A stretch of 64,000 bases of DNA from Aeromicrobium sp. Root495 (GTDB lineage Bacteria > Actinomycetota > Actinomycetes > Propionibacteriales > Nocardioidaceae): contig NZ_LMFJ01000001.1 in the NCBI RefSeq assembly GCF_001426755.1, positions 291,514 to 355,513 on the forward strand, in the 5' to 3' direction. Both the position numbers and the translations under genes were made by a program. The notes under the pieces were generated by a model. That model was not told the origin of the DNA and ran no database searches. It saw only the letters and a list, made by a program, of their open reading frames with translations. Of the stretch, positions 33,678 through 42,497 are shown piece by piece (within the stretch, counting starts at the first letter, position 1; each line of letters begins with the position of its first letter).

Positions 33678-35309
33678 TACCTGCCCGCCCTCGACGTGCC
33701 ACCGCTCGTCGAGACGGACGTTGTCGAGCAGGCGGCGGTCGTGGGTCACGAGGAGCAGGGCCCCGTCATAGGACTCCAGCGCCTCCTCGAGCTGCTCGAT
33801 GGCCGGCAGGTCGAGGTGGTTGGTGGGCTCGTCGAGCACCAGCAGGTTCACGCCACGGGCCTGGAGCAGGGCCATCGCGGCCCGCGTCCGCTCGCCGGGG
33901 GAGAGGTCACCCACGCGGCTCGTGACCTGGTCGGCCTTGAGCCCGAACTTGGCCAGGAGCGTGCGCACGTCGGCGGGTGACATCTCCGGCACCGCGGCCT
34001 CGAACGCGTGGCCCAGCCCGAGGTCCTCCGCGAGTCCCGTGCGCGCCTGGTCGATCTCGCCGATCGCGACGGACGCCCCCAGGCTCGACCGGCCCGTGGC
34101 GGCCTGGAGCCGACCGAGGAGGAGGCCCAGCAGGGTGGTCTTGCCGGCTCCGTTGGGCCCCGTGACGCCGATCCGGTCGCCCGCGCTCACCTGCAGCGAC
34201 GCCGGCCCGAAGGTGAAGGTGCCGAGCGTGGCCGTGGCCTGGTCGAGGGTCGCGACCACCGAGCTCGACCGCGGTGCGCTGCCGATCGAGAACTGCAGTG
34301 CCCACTCCTTGCGGGGCTCCTCGACCTCGTCGAGCCGGGCGATCCGGGACTCCATCTGACGAACCTTCTGGGCCTGCTTCTCCGACGACTCGCTCTGCGC
34401 GCGCCTGCGGATCTTGTCGTTGTCGGGCGACTTCTTCATGGCGTTGCGGACGCCCTGGGAGCTCCACTCGCGCTGCGTGCGGGCCCGTCCGACGAGGTCG
34501 GCCTTGGTGTCGGCGAACTGCTCGTAGGCCTCGCGGGCGTGTCGCCGGGCCACCTCCCGCTCCTCCAGGAAGGCGTCGTAGCCGCCGTCGTAGACCGAGA
34601 TGCTGCTCTGCGCCAGGTCGAGCTCGACGATGCGCGTGACGACGCGCGACAGGAACTCCCGGTCGTGGGACACCAGCACGACACCGGACCGCAGTCCCCG
34701 GACGAACGACTCCAGGCGCTCCAGCCCGTCGAGGTCGAGGTCGTTCGTGGGCTCGTCGAGCAGCACGAGGTCGAACCGGCTGAGCAGGAGCGACGCGAGG
34801 GCCGCCCGCGCCGCCTGGCCGCCGGAGAGCGAGGTCATGAGCGCGTCCTGGTCGACCTCGAGGCCGAGCTCGGCCAGCATCGGCGGCAGCCGCTCGTCGA
34901 GGTCCGCCGCGCCGCTCGCCATCCAGTGGTCGAAGGTGCGGGAGTAGGTGTCGGCGAGGTCTCCGGTGGGGTCGTCCTGGCCGAGCGCCTCGGCCGCGGT
35001 CTCCATGGCGAGCGAGGCCGCCGTGGCGCCGGTCCGACGTCCGACGTACTGCGCGACCGTCTCGCCCGGCACACGTTCGTGCTCCTGGGGGAGCCAGCCG
35101 ACGAAGGCGTCGGCCGGGGCCGTCGTGGCGGTGCCGTCGAGCGGCTCGAGGTCACCGGCGAGGATCCGGAGCAGGGTGGACTTGCCTGCGCCGTTGACTC
35201 CCACGACGCCCACGACGTCGCCCGGCGCGACCGTGAGGTCGAGCCCCTCGAAGAGGACCCGGTGTGCGTGCCCGCCGGTCAGGTTCTTCGTGACCAGGTG
35301 AGCGCTCAT
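33657..35309 (-). CDS. ABC-F family ATP-binding protein
   Basis: A 550-residue soluble protein with two ABC ATPase domains and no membrane part. The first Walker A is GVNGAGKST at residues 37-45, the first signature LSGGQAARAALASLLL, and Walker B LVLLDEPTNDLDLDGL. The linker is charged (residues 240-330). The second half has GPNGAGKTT, LSPGERTRAAMALLQ and LLVLDEPTNHLDLPAIE. ABC-F proteins act on the ribosome, in translation factor or antibiotic-protection roles. The actual function here is not readable. Confidence 0.92.
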   Translation of the reverse strand: MSAHLVTKNLTGGHAHRVLFEGLDLTVAPGDVVGVVGVNGAGKSTLLRILAGDLEPLDGTATTAPADAFVGWLPQEHERVPGETVAQYVGRRTGATAASLAMETAAEALGQDDPTGDLADTYSRTFDHWMASGAADLDERLPPMLAELGLEVDQDALMTSLSGGQAARAALASLLLSRFDLVLLDEPTNDLDLDGLERLESFVRGLRSGVVLVSHDREFLSRVVTRIVELDLAQSSISVYDGGYDAFLEEREVARRHAREAYEQFADTKADLVGRARTQREWSSQGVRNAMKKSPDNDKIRRRAQSESSEKQAQKVRQMESRIARLDEVEEPRKEWALQFSIGSAPRSSSVVATLDQATATLGTFTFGPASLQVSAGDRIGVTGPNGAGKTTLLGLLLGRLQAATGRSSLGASVAIGEIDQARTGLAEDLGLGHAFEAAVPEMSPADVRTLLAKFGLKADQVTSRVGDLSPGERTRAAMALLQARGVNLLVLDEPTNHLDLPAIEQLEEALESYDGALLLVTHDRRLLDNVRLDERWHVEGGQVSVLNVG

Positions 35310-35337
35310 CAGGCGATCGTAGTGAAGGACCTCGGGG

Positions 35338-35769
35338 TCAGGTCCGGCCGGCGTCGGCGAAGTCGAGCTGGGCCGTGACGCGCAGGCCCTTCTTGGTCTC
35401 GACCGCCCAGTTGCGGCAGATGGCGTCGACGATGGCGAGCCCTCGACCGCCGAGCGCGTGGTCCGACCACTCGCGCGGTCCGAAGGTGATGGCCTGACCG
35501 GAGTCGACGACGCTGAGCAGGACGTGGTCCTCGCGCAGGCACCAGGACACCTCGAGCTCGCCGGAGTCGTTGGCCTGCCCGTGCTCGATGCCGTTGGACA
35601 CGATCTCGCTGAGCACGAGGGACGCGTCCTCGATCACGGCGGGTCGGACCCGCGCGGCACTCAGCTCGGCGGCCATCGCGAGACGTGCCTCCCGTGGGGC
35701 GCTCAGCCCGAAGGGCAGGCGGACGGTGGTGCAGGTGTCGTCCACCAGGTGCTCCCACTCCATGGTCAT
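35338..35769 (-). CDS. ATP-binding protein of the anti-sigma factor (SpoIIAB/RsbW-like) HATPase type
   Basis: A 143-residue GHKL ATPase domain of the RsbW-like group. The N-box is LVLSEIVSNGIEHGQ at about residues 50-64, the G1 box SVVDSGQ and the G2 region LGGRGLAIVDAI. Such proteins bind and inhibit sigma factors of the SigB/SigF type, or act with anti-anti-sigma factors. SigB-type promoters exist elsewhere in the window (katE), but no sigma factor lies beside it, so a link is speculative. It lies 46 bases from whiB, downstream on the same strand. Confidence 0.82.
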   Translation of the reverse strand: MTMEWEHLVDDTCTTVRLPFGLSAPREARLAMAAELSAARVRPAVIEDASLVLSEIVSNGIEHGQANDSGELEVSWCLREDHVLLSVVDSGQAITFGPREWSDHALGGRGLAIVDAICRNWAVETKKGLRVTAQLDFADAGRT

Positions 35770-35815
35770 GCCGCCACTCTCGCACGAGCAGGCGCGCCGC
35801 GCTCTGCGGCGCTGC

Positions 35816-36106
35816 TCACGCCGCCTGGACGTCCCGGCCTGCCAGGATGCGCTGGCGCTCGGTGGGGCTGGTGCCGCCCCAGACGCCGTACGGCTCCTGG
35901 GCGGAGAGGGCGTGCTCGAGGCACTGCTTGACCACGGGACACGTGCCGCAGACGCGCTTGGCGGCGGTCTCCATGGCCAGCTTGTCCGCCCCCCGGGCGT
36001 TCTCGGGGAGGAAGAACTCCTCGACGGAGTAGGACGTGCAGGCGCCGTCGTACTGCCACTCGTAGGACTCGATGATGGCCTTGGGCAGGCGGGTGAGATT
36101 GGCCAT
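35816..36106 (-). CDS. WhiB family Fe-S transcription regulator
   Basis: A 96-residue WhiB-like protein. Four cysteines (C23, C53, C56, C62; the CXXC is CGTC) should bind a [4Fe-4S] cluster. The GVWGG turn at residues 74-78 and a basic C-terminal segment complete the family pattern. WhiB proteins bind the main sigma factor and respond to O2, NO or redox state. I cannot assign a subtype. The promoter region upstream carries five CAAGTT-type elements over a -35/-10 pair, suggesting strong specific control. Confidence 0.93.
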   Translation of the reverse strand: MANLTRLPKAIIESYEWQYDGACTSYSVEEFFLPENARGADKLAMETAAKRVCGTCPVVKQCLEHALSAQEPYGVWGGTSPTERQRILAGRDVQAA

Positions 36107-36132
36107 GAGATCTCCGAACGATGAGCAGTGAA

Positions 36133-36189
36133 CAGGTTGTGCTCAAGTTAGGGAGAACTTGTGCATGTGACAAGTTGAATGAACAAGTT
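36133..36189 (-). promoter_or_regulatory. whiB promoter with overlapping CAAGTT iterons
   Basis: On the minus strand TTGTCA (36168-36173) and TAACTT (36145-36150) are 17 bases apart. Five CAAGTT-type sites cover the region: CAGGTT 36133-36138, CAAGTT 36144-36149, its inverse AACTTG 36156-36161, and CAAGTT at 36171-36176 and 36184-36189. CAAGTT-N6-AACTTG forms an 18-base dyad over the spacer and -10. The segment is far more AT-rich than its surroundings. Confidence 0.65.
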
Positions 36190-36224
36190 TCGCGTCCGCC
36201 GGTGCCTCCGCCGGTGCCTCCGCC

Positions 36225-37001
36225 TCAGTGCAGTGAGTGGAAGACGTCGTCGATCGTGGTCTCCAGCCGGGCGTAGAAGCCGGTGTCGCGCAGCGTGCGC
36301 TCGATGCGTTCGTTGAGCCCGCCGGGCGTCGCGTGCGCGACCAGGAGCGTGGCCAGGTCCTCGTCCTGGCCCAGCTCGGCCGAGACGCTCGCGAAGATCC
36401 GCGCGACGTAGCGGCCGGCCGCCTCGGGCTCGACGCCTTGGTCGGCGAGCCACCGGCCGACGGTGTCGACGTAGGAGAAGTAGGCCGCGACGGTGGCCGA
36501 GGCGGCCGACGCGGCGTCGATGGCCCGCTCGTCGGGGCAGGGGAGGGCCTCGCCCAGTCCCGCGAACAGCTGCTCCGCGCGGGACCCTGCGGGGAACACC
36601 GGCGTGGTGGCATCCCGACCGGCGACGGCCGTCATGGGCAGGGCCCGACTCACGTCGGTGGCGGGAGCCACGAGCCGGGCCAGCTGCGCGAGCGGCACCG
36701 ACGCCATGAGGCTCACGACGGCGTGGTCGGGGCCGAACGTGAGGTCGGCCAGGACCTCCGGCGCGTCCTGTGGACGGACCGCCAGGAGAACCGTGCCGGC
36801 CGCGTCGACGGCGTCCTGGTTGGAGCCGGCGACCCGGCACGACGAGTGGCGCTCGGCGAGGCGGCGGGACCGCCCGGCGTTCCTGGGCGAGAGCGCGATC
36901 GTGGGCGCCCCGACCGGATCGGCGCACAGCCCCTCGACCACGGCCTCGGCCAGCGACCCGACGCCGATGACCGCGAGGTCCGTGCTCCTGGTGTCCGTCA
37001 T
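36225..37001 (-). CDS. Pyrroline-5-carboxylate reductase-like NAD(P)-binding protein
   Basis: A 258-residue protein with the ProC layout: an N-terminal Rossmann start AVIGVGSLAEAVVEGL, LLAVRPQDAPEVLADL (typical AVKPQ region), SLMASVPLAQLARLV and a helical C-terminal dimerisation domain ending AHATPGGLNERIERTL. True ProC catalyses the last step of proline synthesis. The nucleotide loop (GVGSLA in place of GGGNM) and weak matches elsewhere suggest a paralog, so proline synthesis is only possible. It is upstream of whiB with 118 bases between. Confidence 0.75.
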   Translation of the reverse strand: MTDTRSTDLAVIGVGSLAEAVVEGLCADPVGAPTIALSPRNAGRSRRLAERHSSCRVAGSNQDAVDAAGTVLLAVRPQDAPEVLADLTFGPDHAVVSLMASVPLAQLARLVAPATDVSRALPMTAVAGRDATTPVFPAGSRAEQLFAGLGEALPCPDERAIDAASAASATVAAYFSYVDTVGRWLADQGVEPEAAGRYVARIFASVSAELGQDEDLATLLVAHATPGGLNERIERTLRDTGFYARLETTIDDVFHSLH

Positions 37002-37154
37002 GGCTCCAGCCTGACGTCCGGTCGGACGGGGCGACGAGGCACCCTCCGGGTGAGGTCGCTCACAACCAGCCGGTATACCCAGAGGTAGGTGGAGCGGGCG
37101 GGCCGAGCGGCCTTGGATGGAGAGGTTGCCCAGTCGCCGACCCCGGAGATCCTC

Positions 37155-38537
37155 ATGAAGACGCCCAGCATCTCGAACTCCATCACCGTCCGTCTGGAGG
37201 TCCCTGCCGGCGGGGCGGCCGTGGGCGGCCTGACCTCGGCTGTGGAGACCGCGGGCGGGATGGTGACGGCGCTCGACGTGGCGCCGTCGGGGATCGATCA
37301 CCTGCGCATCGACCTCACCGCGGCGACGTCGGACCCCGAGCACGCCGACGTGATCGTCGAGGCGCTGGCCGCGGTCAGCGACGTCGTGGTGAAGAAGGTC
37401 TCCGACCGCACGTTCCTGATGCACCTCGGTGGTGTCATCGAGGTGGCCTCCAAGCACCCGCTCCGCAACCGTGACGACCTGTCGATGATCTACACGCCGG
37501 GCGTGGCGCGCATCTCCCAGGCGATCGCGAAGGACAAGGAGGACGCCCGGCGGCTGACCATCAAGCGCAACAGCGTCGCCGTCGTGACCGACGGCTCCGC
37601 GGTGCTGGGCCTGGGCAACATCGGTCCGCACGCCGCGCTGCCGGTCATGGAGGGCAAGGCGGCGCTGTTCAAGTCCTTCGCCGACATCGACGCCTGGCCC
37701 CTGTGCCTGGACACCCAGGACGTCGAGCAGATCATCGAGACCGTCGCGGCCATCTCGCCCGGGTTCGCCGGCATCAACCTGGAGGACATCTCGGCACCGC
37801 GCTGCTTCGAGATCGAGGCCCGCCTCCGGGAGCGGCTCGACATCCCGGTCTTCCACGACGACCAGCACGGCACCGCCATCGTGGTCCTGGCCGCCCTGGA
37901 GAACGCCCTGCGGGTCGTGGGCAAGGAGCTCGGCACCGCCCGGATCGTCCTGGTCGGGGCCGGTGCGGCCGGCACCGCAGTGCTCAAGACCCTGCTCCAT
38001 GCCGGGGCCGCGGACGTGGTGGTCTGCGACGTCGAGGGCGTCGTGCACACAGGCCGCCCCGGGCTCGCCCCGTCCCTCACGTGGACGGCCGAGCACACGA
38101 ACCGGGGCGGCCTCACCGGGTCGCTGCGCGACGTCCTGCCGGGCGCCGACGTCTTCATCGGCGTCTCGGCCCCCAACCTGATCGACGCGTCCGACGTGGA
38201 GGCCATGGCGGAGGACTCGATCGTCTTCGCACTGGCCAACCCGGACCCCGAGATCGACCCCGGCCTGGCCCGCCGGCACGCAGCCGTCGTGGCGACCGGC
38301 CGGTCGGACCACCCCAACCAGATCAACAACGTGCTGGCGTTCCCCGGCATCTTCCGCGGACTGCTGGACGCCCAGAGCCGTGGCATCGACATAGACGTCC
38401 TGGTGGCTGCCGCCGAGGCCATCGCCTCCTCGGTCCTGCCGGAGGAGCTCGGCCCGAACTACATCATCCCGAGCGTGTTCCACCCCGAGGTCCACGAGCG
38501 CGTGGCCGCCGCGGTCCGCCAGGTGGCCGAGCGCTGA
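37155..38537 (+). CDS. NAD-dependent malic enzyme with N-terminal ACT domain
   Basis: A 460-residue enzyme that decarboxylates malate to pyruvate. Residues 1-80 form an ACT-like domain (ITVRLEVPAGGAAVGGLTSA). The malic domain follows with YTPGVARIS, LGLGNIGPHAALPVMEGKA, GGINLEDI-type FAGINLEDISAPRCFEIE and HDDQHGTAIV. The NAD domain has VLVGAGAAGTAVLKTLL. The ATG at 37155 is chosen because GGAG lies seven bases upstream and the ACT domain starts there; a GTG 66 bases upstream adds only low-complexity residues. Confidence 0.93.
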   Translation: MKTPSISNSITVRLEVPAGGAAVGGLTSAVETAGGMVTALDVAPSGIDHLRIDLTAATSDPEHADVIVEALAAVSDVVVKKVSDRTFLMHLGGVIEVASKHPLRNRDDLSMIYTPGVARISQAIAKDKEDARRLTIKRNSVAVVTDGSAVLGLGNIGPHAALPVMEGKAALFKSFADIDAWPLCLDTQDVEQIIETVAAISPGFAGINLEDISAPRCFEIEARLRERLDIPVFHDDQHGTAIVVLAALENALRVVGKELGTARIVLVGAGAAGTAVLKTLLHAGAADVVVCDVEGVVHTGRPGLAPSLTWTAEHTNRGGLTGSLRDVLPGADVFIGVSAPNLIDASDVEAMAEDSIVFALANPDPEIDPGLARRHAAVVATGRSDHPNQINNVLAFPGIFRGLLDAQSRGIDIDVLVAAAEAIASSVLPEELGPNYIIPSVFHPEVHERVAAAVRQVAER

Positions 38538-38555
38538 GCGGAGCCGAAGCGCCCT

Positions 38556-39017
38556 TCAGGACCGTTCGACGAAGGTGACGGCCTGCGGCGTGAGCTCCTC
38601 GCCGCACGCCCGGCACGCCGTGACCGGGTCGACCGTTGCGCCGCAGTCGTGCACGAGCAGGTCGGGCGCGACGCCGGGGACGTGCTTGTCGCCCCAGGCG
38701 CGCAGGGCCACCAGCACGGGCAGGAGGTCGGCCCCGCTCGCGGTGAGGAGGTAGTCGTGCCGCGGGGGGCGGTCCTGGTAGGCCACCCGGTGCACCACGC
38801 CCACGTCCTCGAGCCGGCGCAGGCGGTTGGTGAGCATGTCGCGGCTCGCCCCGGTCTCGCGCAGCATGGCGTCGAACCGGGTGGTGCCGCGGGCGATCTC
38901 GCGCACGGCCAGGAGCGACCACTTGTCGCCGAAGGCCGACAGTGCGGCCTCGACGGAGCAGCCCCGGACGTCGTCCGGCCCGGCTGGGCCGACCGTGGGT
39001 TGGCTTTTCGGACTCAC
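38556..39017 (-). CDS. HxlR family transcriptional regulator
   Basis: A 153-residue winged-helix regulator. C40-type start (GCSVEAALSAFGDKWSLLAVREIARG), RFDAMLRETGASRDMLTNRLRRLEDVGVVHR and the YLLTASGADLLPVLVALRAWGDKH segment are the HxlR core. The C-terminal extension adds CRACGEELTPQAV with a CXXC pair. GTG start. It is divergent from an SDR gene with 58 bases between starts, so it most likely controls that gene and itself through an operator in the gap. Confidence 0.85.
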   Translation of the reverse strand: MSPKSQPTVGPAGPDDVRGCSVEAALSAFGDKWSLLAVREIARGTTRFDAMLRETGASRDMLTNRLRRLEDVGVVHRVAYQDRPPRHDYLLTASGADLLPVLVALRAWGDKHVPGVAPDLLVHDCGATVDPVTACRACGEELTPQAVTFVERS

Positions 39018-39046
39018 GTGCTCTACGGTAGCGGACCACCAGTAAG

Positions 39047-39059
39047 TCTGAAAACCAGA
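39047..39059. promoter_or_regulatory. Small dyad in the HxlR/SDR divergent region
   Basis: TCTG-N5-CAGA lies inside the 58-base divergent gap, within AGTAAGTCTGAAAACCAGAT, an AT-rich patch for this genome. It is a candidate HxlR operator; the arms are short, so chance is possible. Confidence 0.35.
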
Positions 39060-39075
39060 TCCACCAGGAGAGCTC

Positions 39076-39891
39076 ATGAGCAAGTCCGTCCTCGTCACCG
39101 GCGCCAGCAGCGGGATCGGCCGCGCCACGGCCCTGCGGCTGGCCGCTCGGGGCCACACCGTCTTCGCCGCGGCCCGCCGTCTGGAGCGCCTCGAGTCGCT
39201 CGCCGCCGAGGCGACCGGCACGGTGATCCCCGTGCAGCTCGACGTCCGCGACGCCGACTCCATCGCGCAGGCCGTCAGGACGGTGGAGCAGACCCACCCC
39301 CAGGGCATCGACGTCCTGGTCAACAACGCCGGCTACTCGCTCCTCGGCCCGGTGGAGACCCTCTCGGCCGACGAGATCCGCGACCAGTTCGACACCAACG
39401 TGCTCGGCCTCGTGGAGGTGACGCGTGCCTTCCTCCCGGCCATGCGGGCCCGGCGCTCGGGGACCGTCGTCAACGTGAGCTCGGTGCTCGGCCGCATGAC
39501 GGTCGTGGGGACCGGTGTCTACGGCGGCACCAAGTACGCGGTCGAGGCGCTCTCCGACGCCCTGCGCCTGGAGCTGGCCCACCTCGGCATCGACGTGGTG
39601 CTCGTGGAGCCCGGCTTCACCGACACCGACCTCGACACGGGTCGGAGCGAGGGGAGCTCGACGATCCCCGACTACGCCGAGGTGGAGACCATGGCCGCCG
39701 AGTACGTCGAGCGGGAGATGAAGAAGGCGATCTCTCCCGAGCGGGTCGCCGACGTCATGGTCCGCGTGGTCGAGGCCCGGTCGCCGGGCACGCGCTACCT
39801 CGTCCCGCGCCGTTTCGCCGGACTCATCGCCCTGCTCAACGCGCTCCCGGACAAGGCCTCGGACCGGGCCAAGCTGCGCAGCATGCGCTGA
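39076..39891 (+). CDS. Short-chain dehydrogenase/reductase
   Basis: A 271-residue classical SDR. The cofactor loop is TGASSGIG at residues 8-15, NNAG at 83-86, and the catalytic S136, Y149 and K153. AARRLERL after strand 2 favours NADP. It resembles oxidoreductases of the retinol dehydrogenase-like group; the substrate is unknown. A ribosome site CAGGAGAG precedes the ATG. It is divergent from the HxlR-type gene, which probably regulates it. Confidence 0.9.
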   Translation: MSKSVLVTGASSGIGRATALRLAARGHTVFAAARRLERLESLAAEATGTVIPVQLDVRDADSIAQAVRTVEQTHPQGIDVLVNNAGYSLLGPVETLSADEIRDQFDTNVLGLVEVTRAFLPAMRARRSGTVVNVSSVLGRMTVVGTGVYGGTKYAVEALSDALRLELAHLGIDVVLVEPGFTDTDLDTGRSEGSSTIPDYAEVETMAAEYVEREMKKAISPERVADVMVRVVEARSPGTRYLVPRRFAGLIALLNALPDKASDRAKLRSMR

Positions 39892-39911
39892 AGTGCTTCG
39901 AGGAGATCCTG

Positions 39912-39940
39912 GACGATCGGACAAGAAATGCCCGATCGTC
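39912..39940 (+). terminator. Hairpin after the SDR gene
   Basis: A perfect nine-bp stem (GACGATCGG) with an 11-base loop follows the SDR stop by 20 bases and precedes the start region of the secreted hydrolase gene. It could be a terminator or an operator of the next gene. Confidence 0.45.
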
Positions 39941-39987
39941 GGTAGGGTGTGACCGCACTCACACCTCCCGACCGAAGGTCTGCTCCC

Positions 39988-41511
39988 ATGCCTCGCTCGC
40001 GCCTCACGCCCGTCCTCGTCGCGGCGGCAGCCCTCACCGCCGTCCTGCTGCCCGCCGGCGCCGAGGCCGCCACCGATCCGCCCCGGCCCGGATCCGTGGA
40101 GTTCGTCGCGCGCGACGCCAAGAACGTCCTCGACGCCTACGGGCGCATCACGGGGCCGGGCGGACAGCTGAGCAACCCGGCCTACCTGCCGGCGCTCGTC
40201 CGGACCTCGAGCCTCGTGACCGTCGCCCAGCTGCTCACACAGGTGGCCAACCCCACCCGGGTCGTGGCCACCGCGGGCCAGCTGGTTCCGGGCTGGAACG
40301 CGGGCAACCCCCTGCGCTCCTCCTGGAACGGCAAGCGGGGCGTCATGACGCCGGTCGCCTTCACCAACCGCTACGGCGCCCTGCTGCGCGGCACGATGTT
40401 CACGCCGAGGCCCGGCGCCAAGGACCCGTACACCGGGGCCACGCTGCGCGGCCCGTTCCCGGGCGTCGTCATCACGCCGGGGTCGGTCCAGGGCTCGGCA
40501 CCGATGTACCACTGGGCCGCCCAGGACCTCGCGGAGCGCGGCTACGTCACCTTCGTCTTCGACGTCCAGGGCCAGGGGACGAGTGAGACGCTGCCCCACA
40601 CCACGGGGTCGGCCCTCCCGTTCTGCAACCTGCTCGCCTCACCGGTCGAGGGGGAGATGACCGGCTGCCCCGGCGTCCCGTTCCAGCAGCCCTCGAACTT
40701 CGTGTACGGCACGCAGGACGCGATCGACTTCTTCCTCTCCACGCCGGACCGGCCCTACAAGAACCCGGGGGCCGCGGGCACCGAGGTCGACGCGTTCAAC
40801 CCCGTGCACGCCTCGTTCGACCGGTCCCCGGACCCGGCGCCGTTCACTCCCGGTCGCACGACGCGGCTCGCGATCATGGGGCACTCGCTCGGCGCGGCCG
40901 CGGTGTCCAAGGTGCAGGGCACCGACCCGCGCGTCGCCACGGTCATCGCCCTCGACAAGCTCCAGGGCGGCACGGGCCCGGGTCTGCCCACGGTCGACGT
41001 GGGTCCCGTCGCCCCCACGGTGCCGGGCCTCGGGATCCAGTCCGAGTACGGGTTCACGGTGGCTCCGTACGTGCTGAGCGGCGGGTCCAGCATCCTTCCC
41101 GCTCCGAGCTCGCCCGGCGCTGCGCCCGACCCCGGGCGCGAGCGGGCCACCGGGTTCGACGCGTGGCGGGCCGCAGGCGTGGACAGCATGGTGGTGGTCC
41201 CGCGCTCGTCGACCCACCTGGAGTACACCGACATCCCGCTGGTCCTGCCCGCCAGCCGCAACGGCCAGGCGCTCTCGAGCGTCTACATCCAGGCGTGGCT
41301 CGGCCACTACCTCAAGCACGAGAGCGCGGCGCCGCTCACGGCCCGCTCGTTCCCGTACCTGGAGCCGCAGGGCAACGGGGTCTGGAGGCCGGTCACCGTC
41401 GACCGCGACGCCAACCTGAGCTTCTACCACTGCTCGGCCTACGACGTGCAGGGCGACGCCGGACGCCTCGCCGACCCCGACGTCGGCAGGGTCGGCGGCT
41501 GCAAGCCCTGA
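39988..41511 (+). CDS. Secreted alpha/beta hydrolase
   Basis: A 507-residue exported hydrolase. The ATG at 39988 gives a classic signal peptide (MPRSRLTPVLVAAAALTAVL) with cleavage after AEA near residue 27, and GAAGG lies upstream. The mature part has an alpha/beta hydrolase core: GVVITPGSVQGSAPMYHW, the nucleophile S300 in GHSLGAAAV and a late His in SSTHLEY. The length and the long middle insert are unlike simple lipases. Substrate unknown; an extracellular esterase or polymer hydrolase is possible. Confidence 0.82.
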   Translation: MPRSRLTPVLVAAAALTAVLLPAGAEAATDPPRPGSVEFVARDAKNVLDAYGRITGPGGQLSNPAYLPALVRTSSLVTVAQLLTQVANPTRVVATAGQLVPGWNAGNPLRSSWNGKRGVMTPVAFTNRYGALLRGTMFTPRPGAKDPYTGATLRGPFPGVVITPGSVQGSAPMYHWAAQDLAERGYVTFVFDVQGQGTSETLPHTTGSALPFCNLLASPVEGEMTGCPGVPFQQPSNFVYGTQDAIDFFLSTPDRPYKNPGAAGTEVDAFNPVHASFDRSPDPAPFTPGRTTRLAIMGHSLGAAAVSKVQGTDPRVATVIALDKLQGGTGPGLPTVDVGPVAPTVPGLGIQSEYGFTVAPYVLSGGSSILPAPSSPGAAPDPGRERATGFDAWRAAGVDSMVVVPRSSTHLEYTDIPLVLPASRNGQALSSVYIQAWLGHYLKHESAAPLTARSFPYLEPQGNGVWRPVTVDRDANLSFYHCSAYDVQGDAGRLADPDVGRVGGCKP

Positions 41512-41582
41512 GGCGCGCTCGTCGTGACGAGGGTCGAGCAGGATCGCGGGCGCGCGTCCCGGTTCCGTGACACCGTCGTCCC

Positions 41583-42488
41583 ATGACGTCTCGCCGAGCC
41601 CTCGTGACCGGCGCCAGTGGTGCCATCGGGTCCCGTCTCACGACCCGCCTGCTGAACGATGGCTGGACCGTGCGGGTCCTGACGCGCGACGAGGCCCGGC
41701 TGGCCGACTTCTCGTGGTCGGGCGACGTCGAGGTGGTGGAGGGCGACGCGGCCTCGCCCGAGACGCTGACCCGCGCCGCGGCCGACGTCGACGTGGCCTG
41801 GTTCCTGATCCACTCCATGACCGGCACCTACGACTACGCCGAGGAGGACCGGAAGATCGCTCGCGCGTTCGGGTCGGCGTGCTCCACGGCCGGAGTGGCG
41901 CGCATCGTCTACCTCGGCGGGCTGCTGCCCGAGGGTGAGCTCTCGGAGCATCTCGACTCGCGCCGGGAGGTGGGCCAGGAGCTCATCGACAGCGGCGTCC
42001 CCACGGCCGTGCTGCAGGCGGGCATCGTGGTGGGGCCGGGATCGGTCTCCTACGAGCTGCTCCGCAAGGCCGTCGCCCTCCCGCTCGTGGTGGCCCCCAC
42101 CTGGGTGAACCACCGGGTCCAGCCCATCTCCCTGGCCGACGCCCTGCACTACCTGGTGGGCGCGGCCGACCTGCCCGCGTCGGTGAGCCGTGCCTTCGAC
42201 ATCGGCGGCGCCGACACCCTGACCTACCGCGAGCTGATCGGGGCGTTCGCGGAGGCGGTGGGGCGCCGCAGGCCGCCGGTCATCACCGTCCCGGTCCTCC
42301 TGCCGTACACGACGGCCTTCGCCGCGGGCGTCGTGGCGCCCGCCCCGACGAGCCTCGTGAGCTCGCTCGTGGAGAGCCTCCAGGTCGACATGGTGTGCCG
42401 CGAGCACGACATCGCCGAGCACGTCCCCGACCCCGCGGGCGGCCTCACCGACTTCCGCACGGCCGTCGTCCAGGCCCAGCGGGACTAG
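41583..42488 (+). CDS. NAD(P)-binding protein of the NmrA/atypical SDR type
   Basis: A 301-residue atypical SDR. The nucleotide loop is TGASGAIGSRL at residues 9-19. DVAWFLIHSM and the middle segment RIVYLGGLLPEG are typical of the complex-I assembly/NmrA-like group. There is no YxxxK catalytic pair in the usual place, so it may be a sensor or use another mechanism. No neighbour clarifies the role; the next gene is on the other strand with 9 bases between stops. Confidence 0.8.
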   Translation: MTSRRALVTGASGAIGSRLTTRLLNDGWTVRVLTRDEARLADFSWSGDVEVVEGDAASPETLTRAAADVDVAWFLIHSMTGTYDYAEEDRKIARAFGSACSTAGVARIVYLGGLLPEGELSEHLDSRREVGQELIDSGVPTAVLQAGIVVGPGSVSYELLRKAVALPLVVAPTWVNHRVQPISLADALHYLVGAADLPASVSRAFDIGGADTLTYRELIGAFAEAVGRRRPPVITVPVLLPYTTAFAAGVVAPAPTSLVSSLVESLQVDMVCREHDIAEHVPDPAGGLTDFRTAVVQAQRD

Positions 42489-42497
42489 CCGCGGCGC

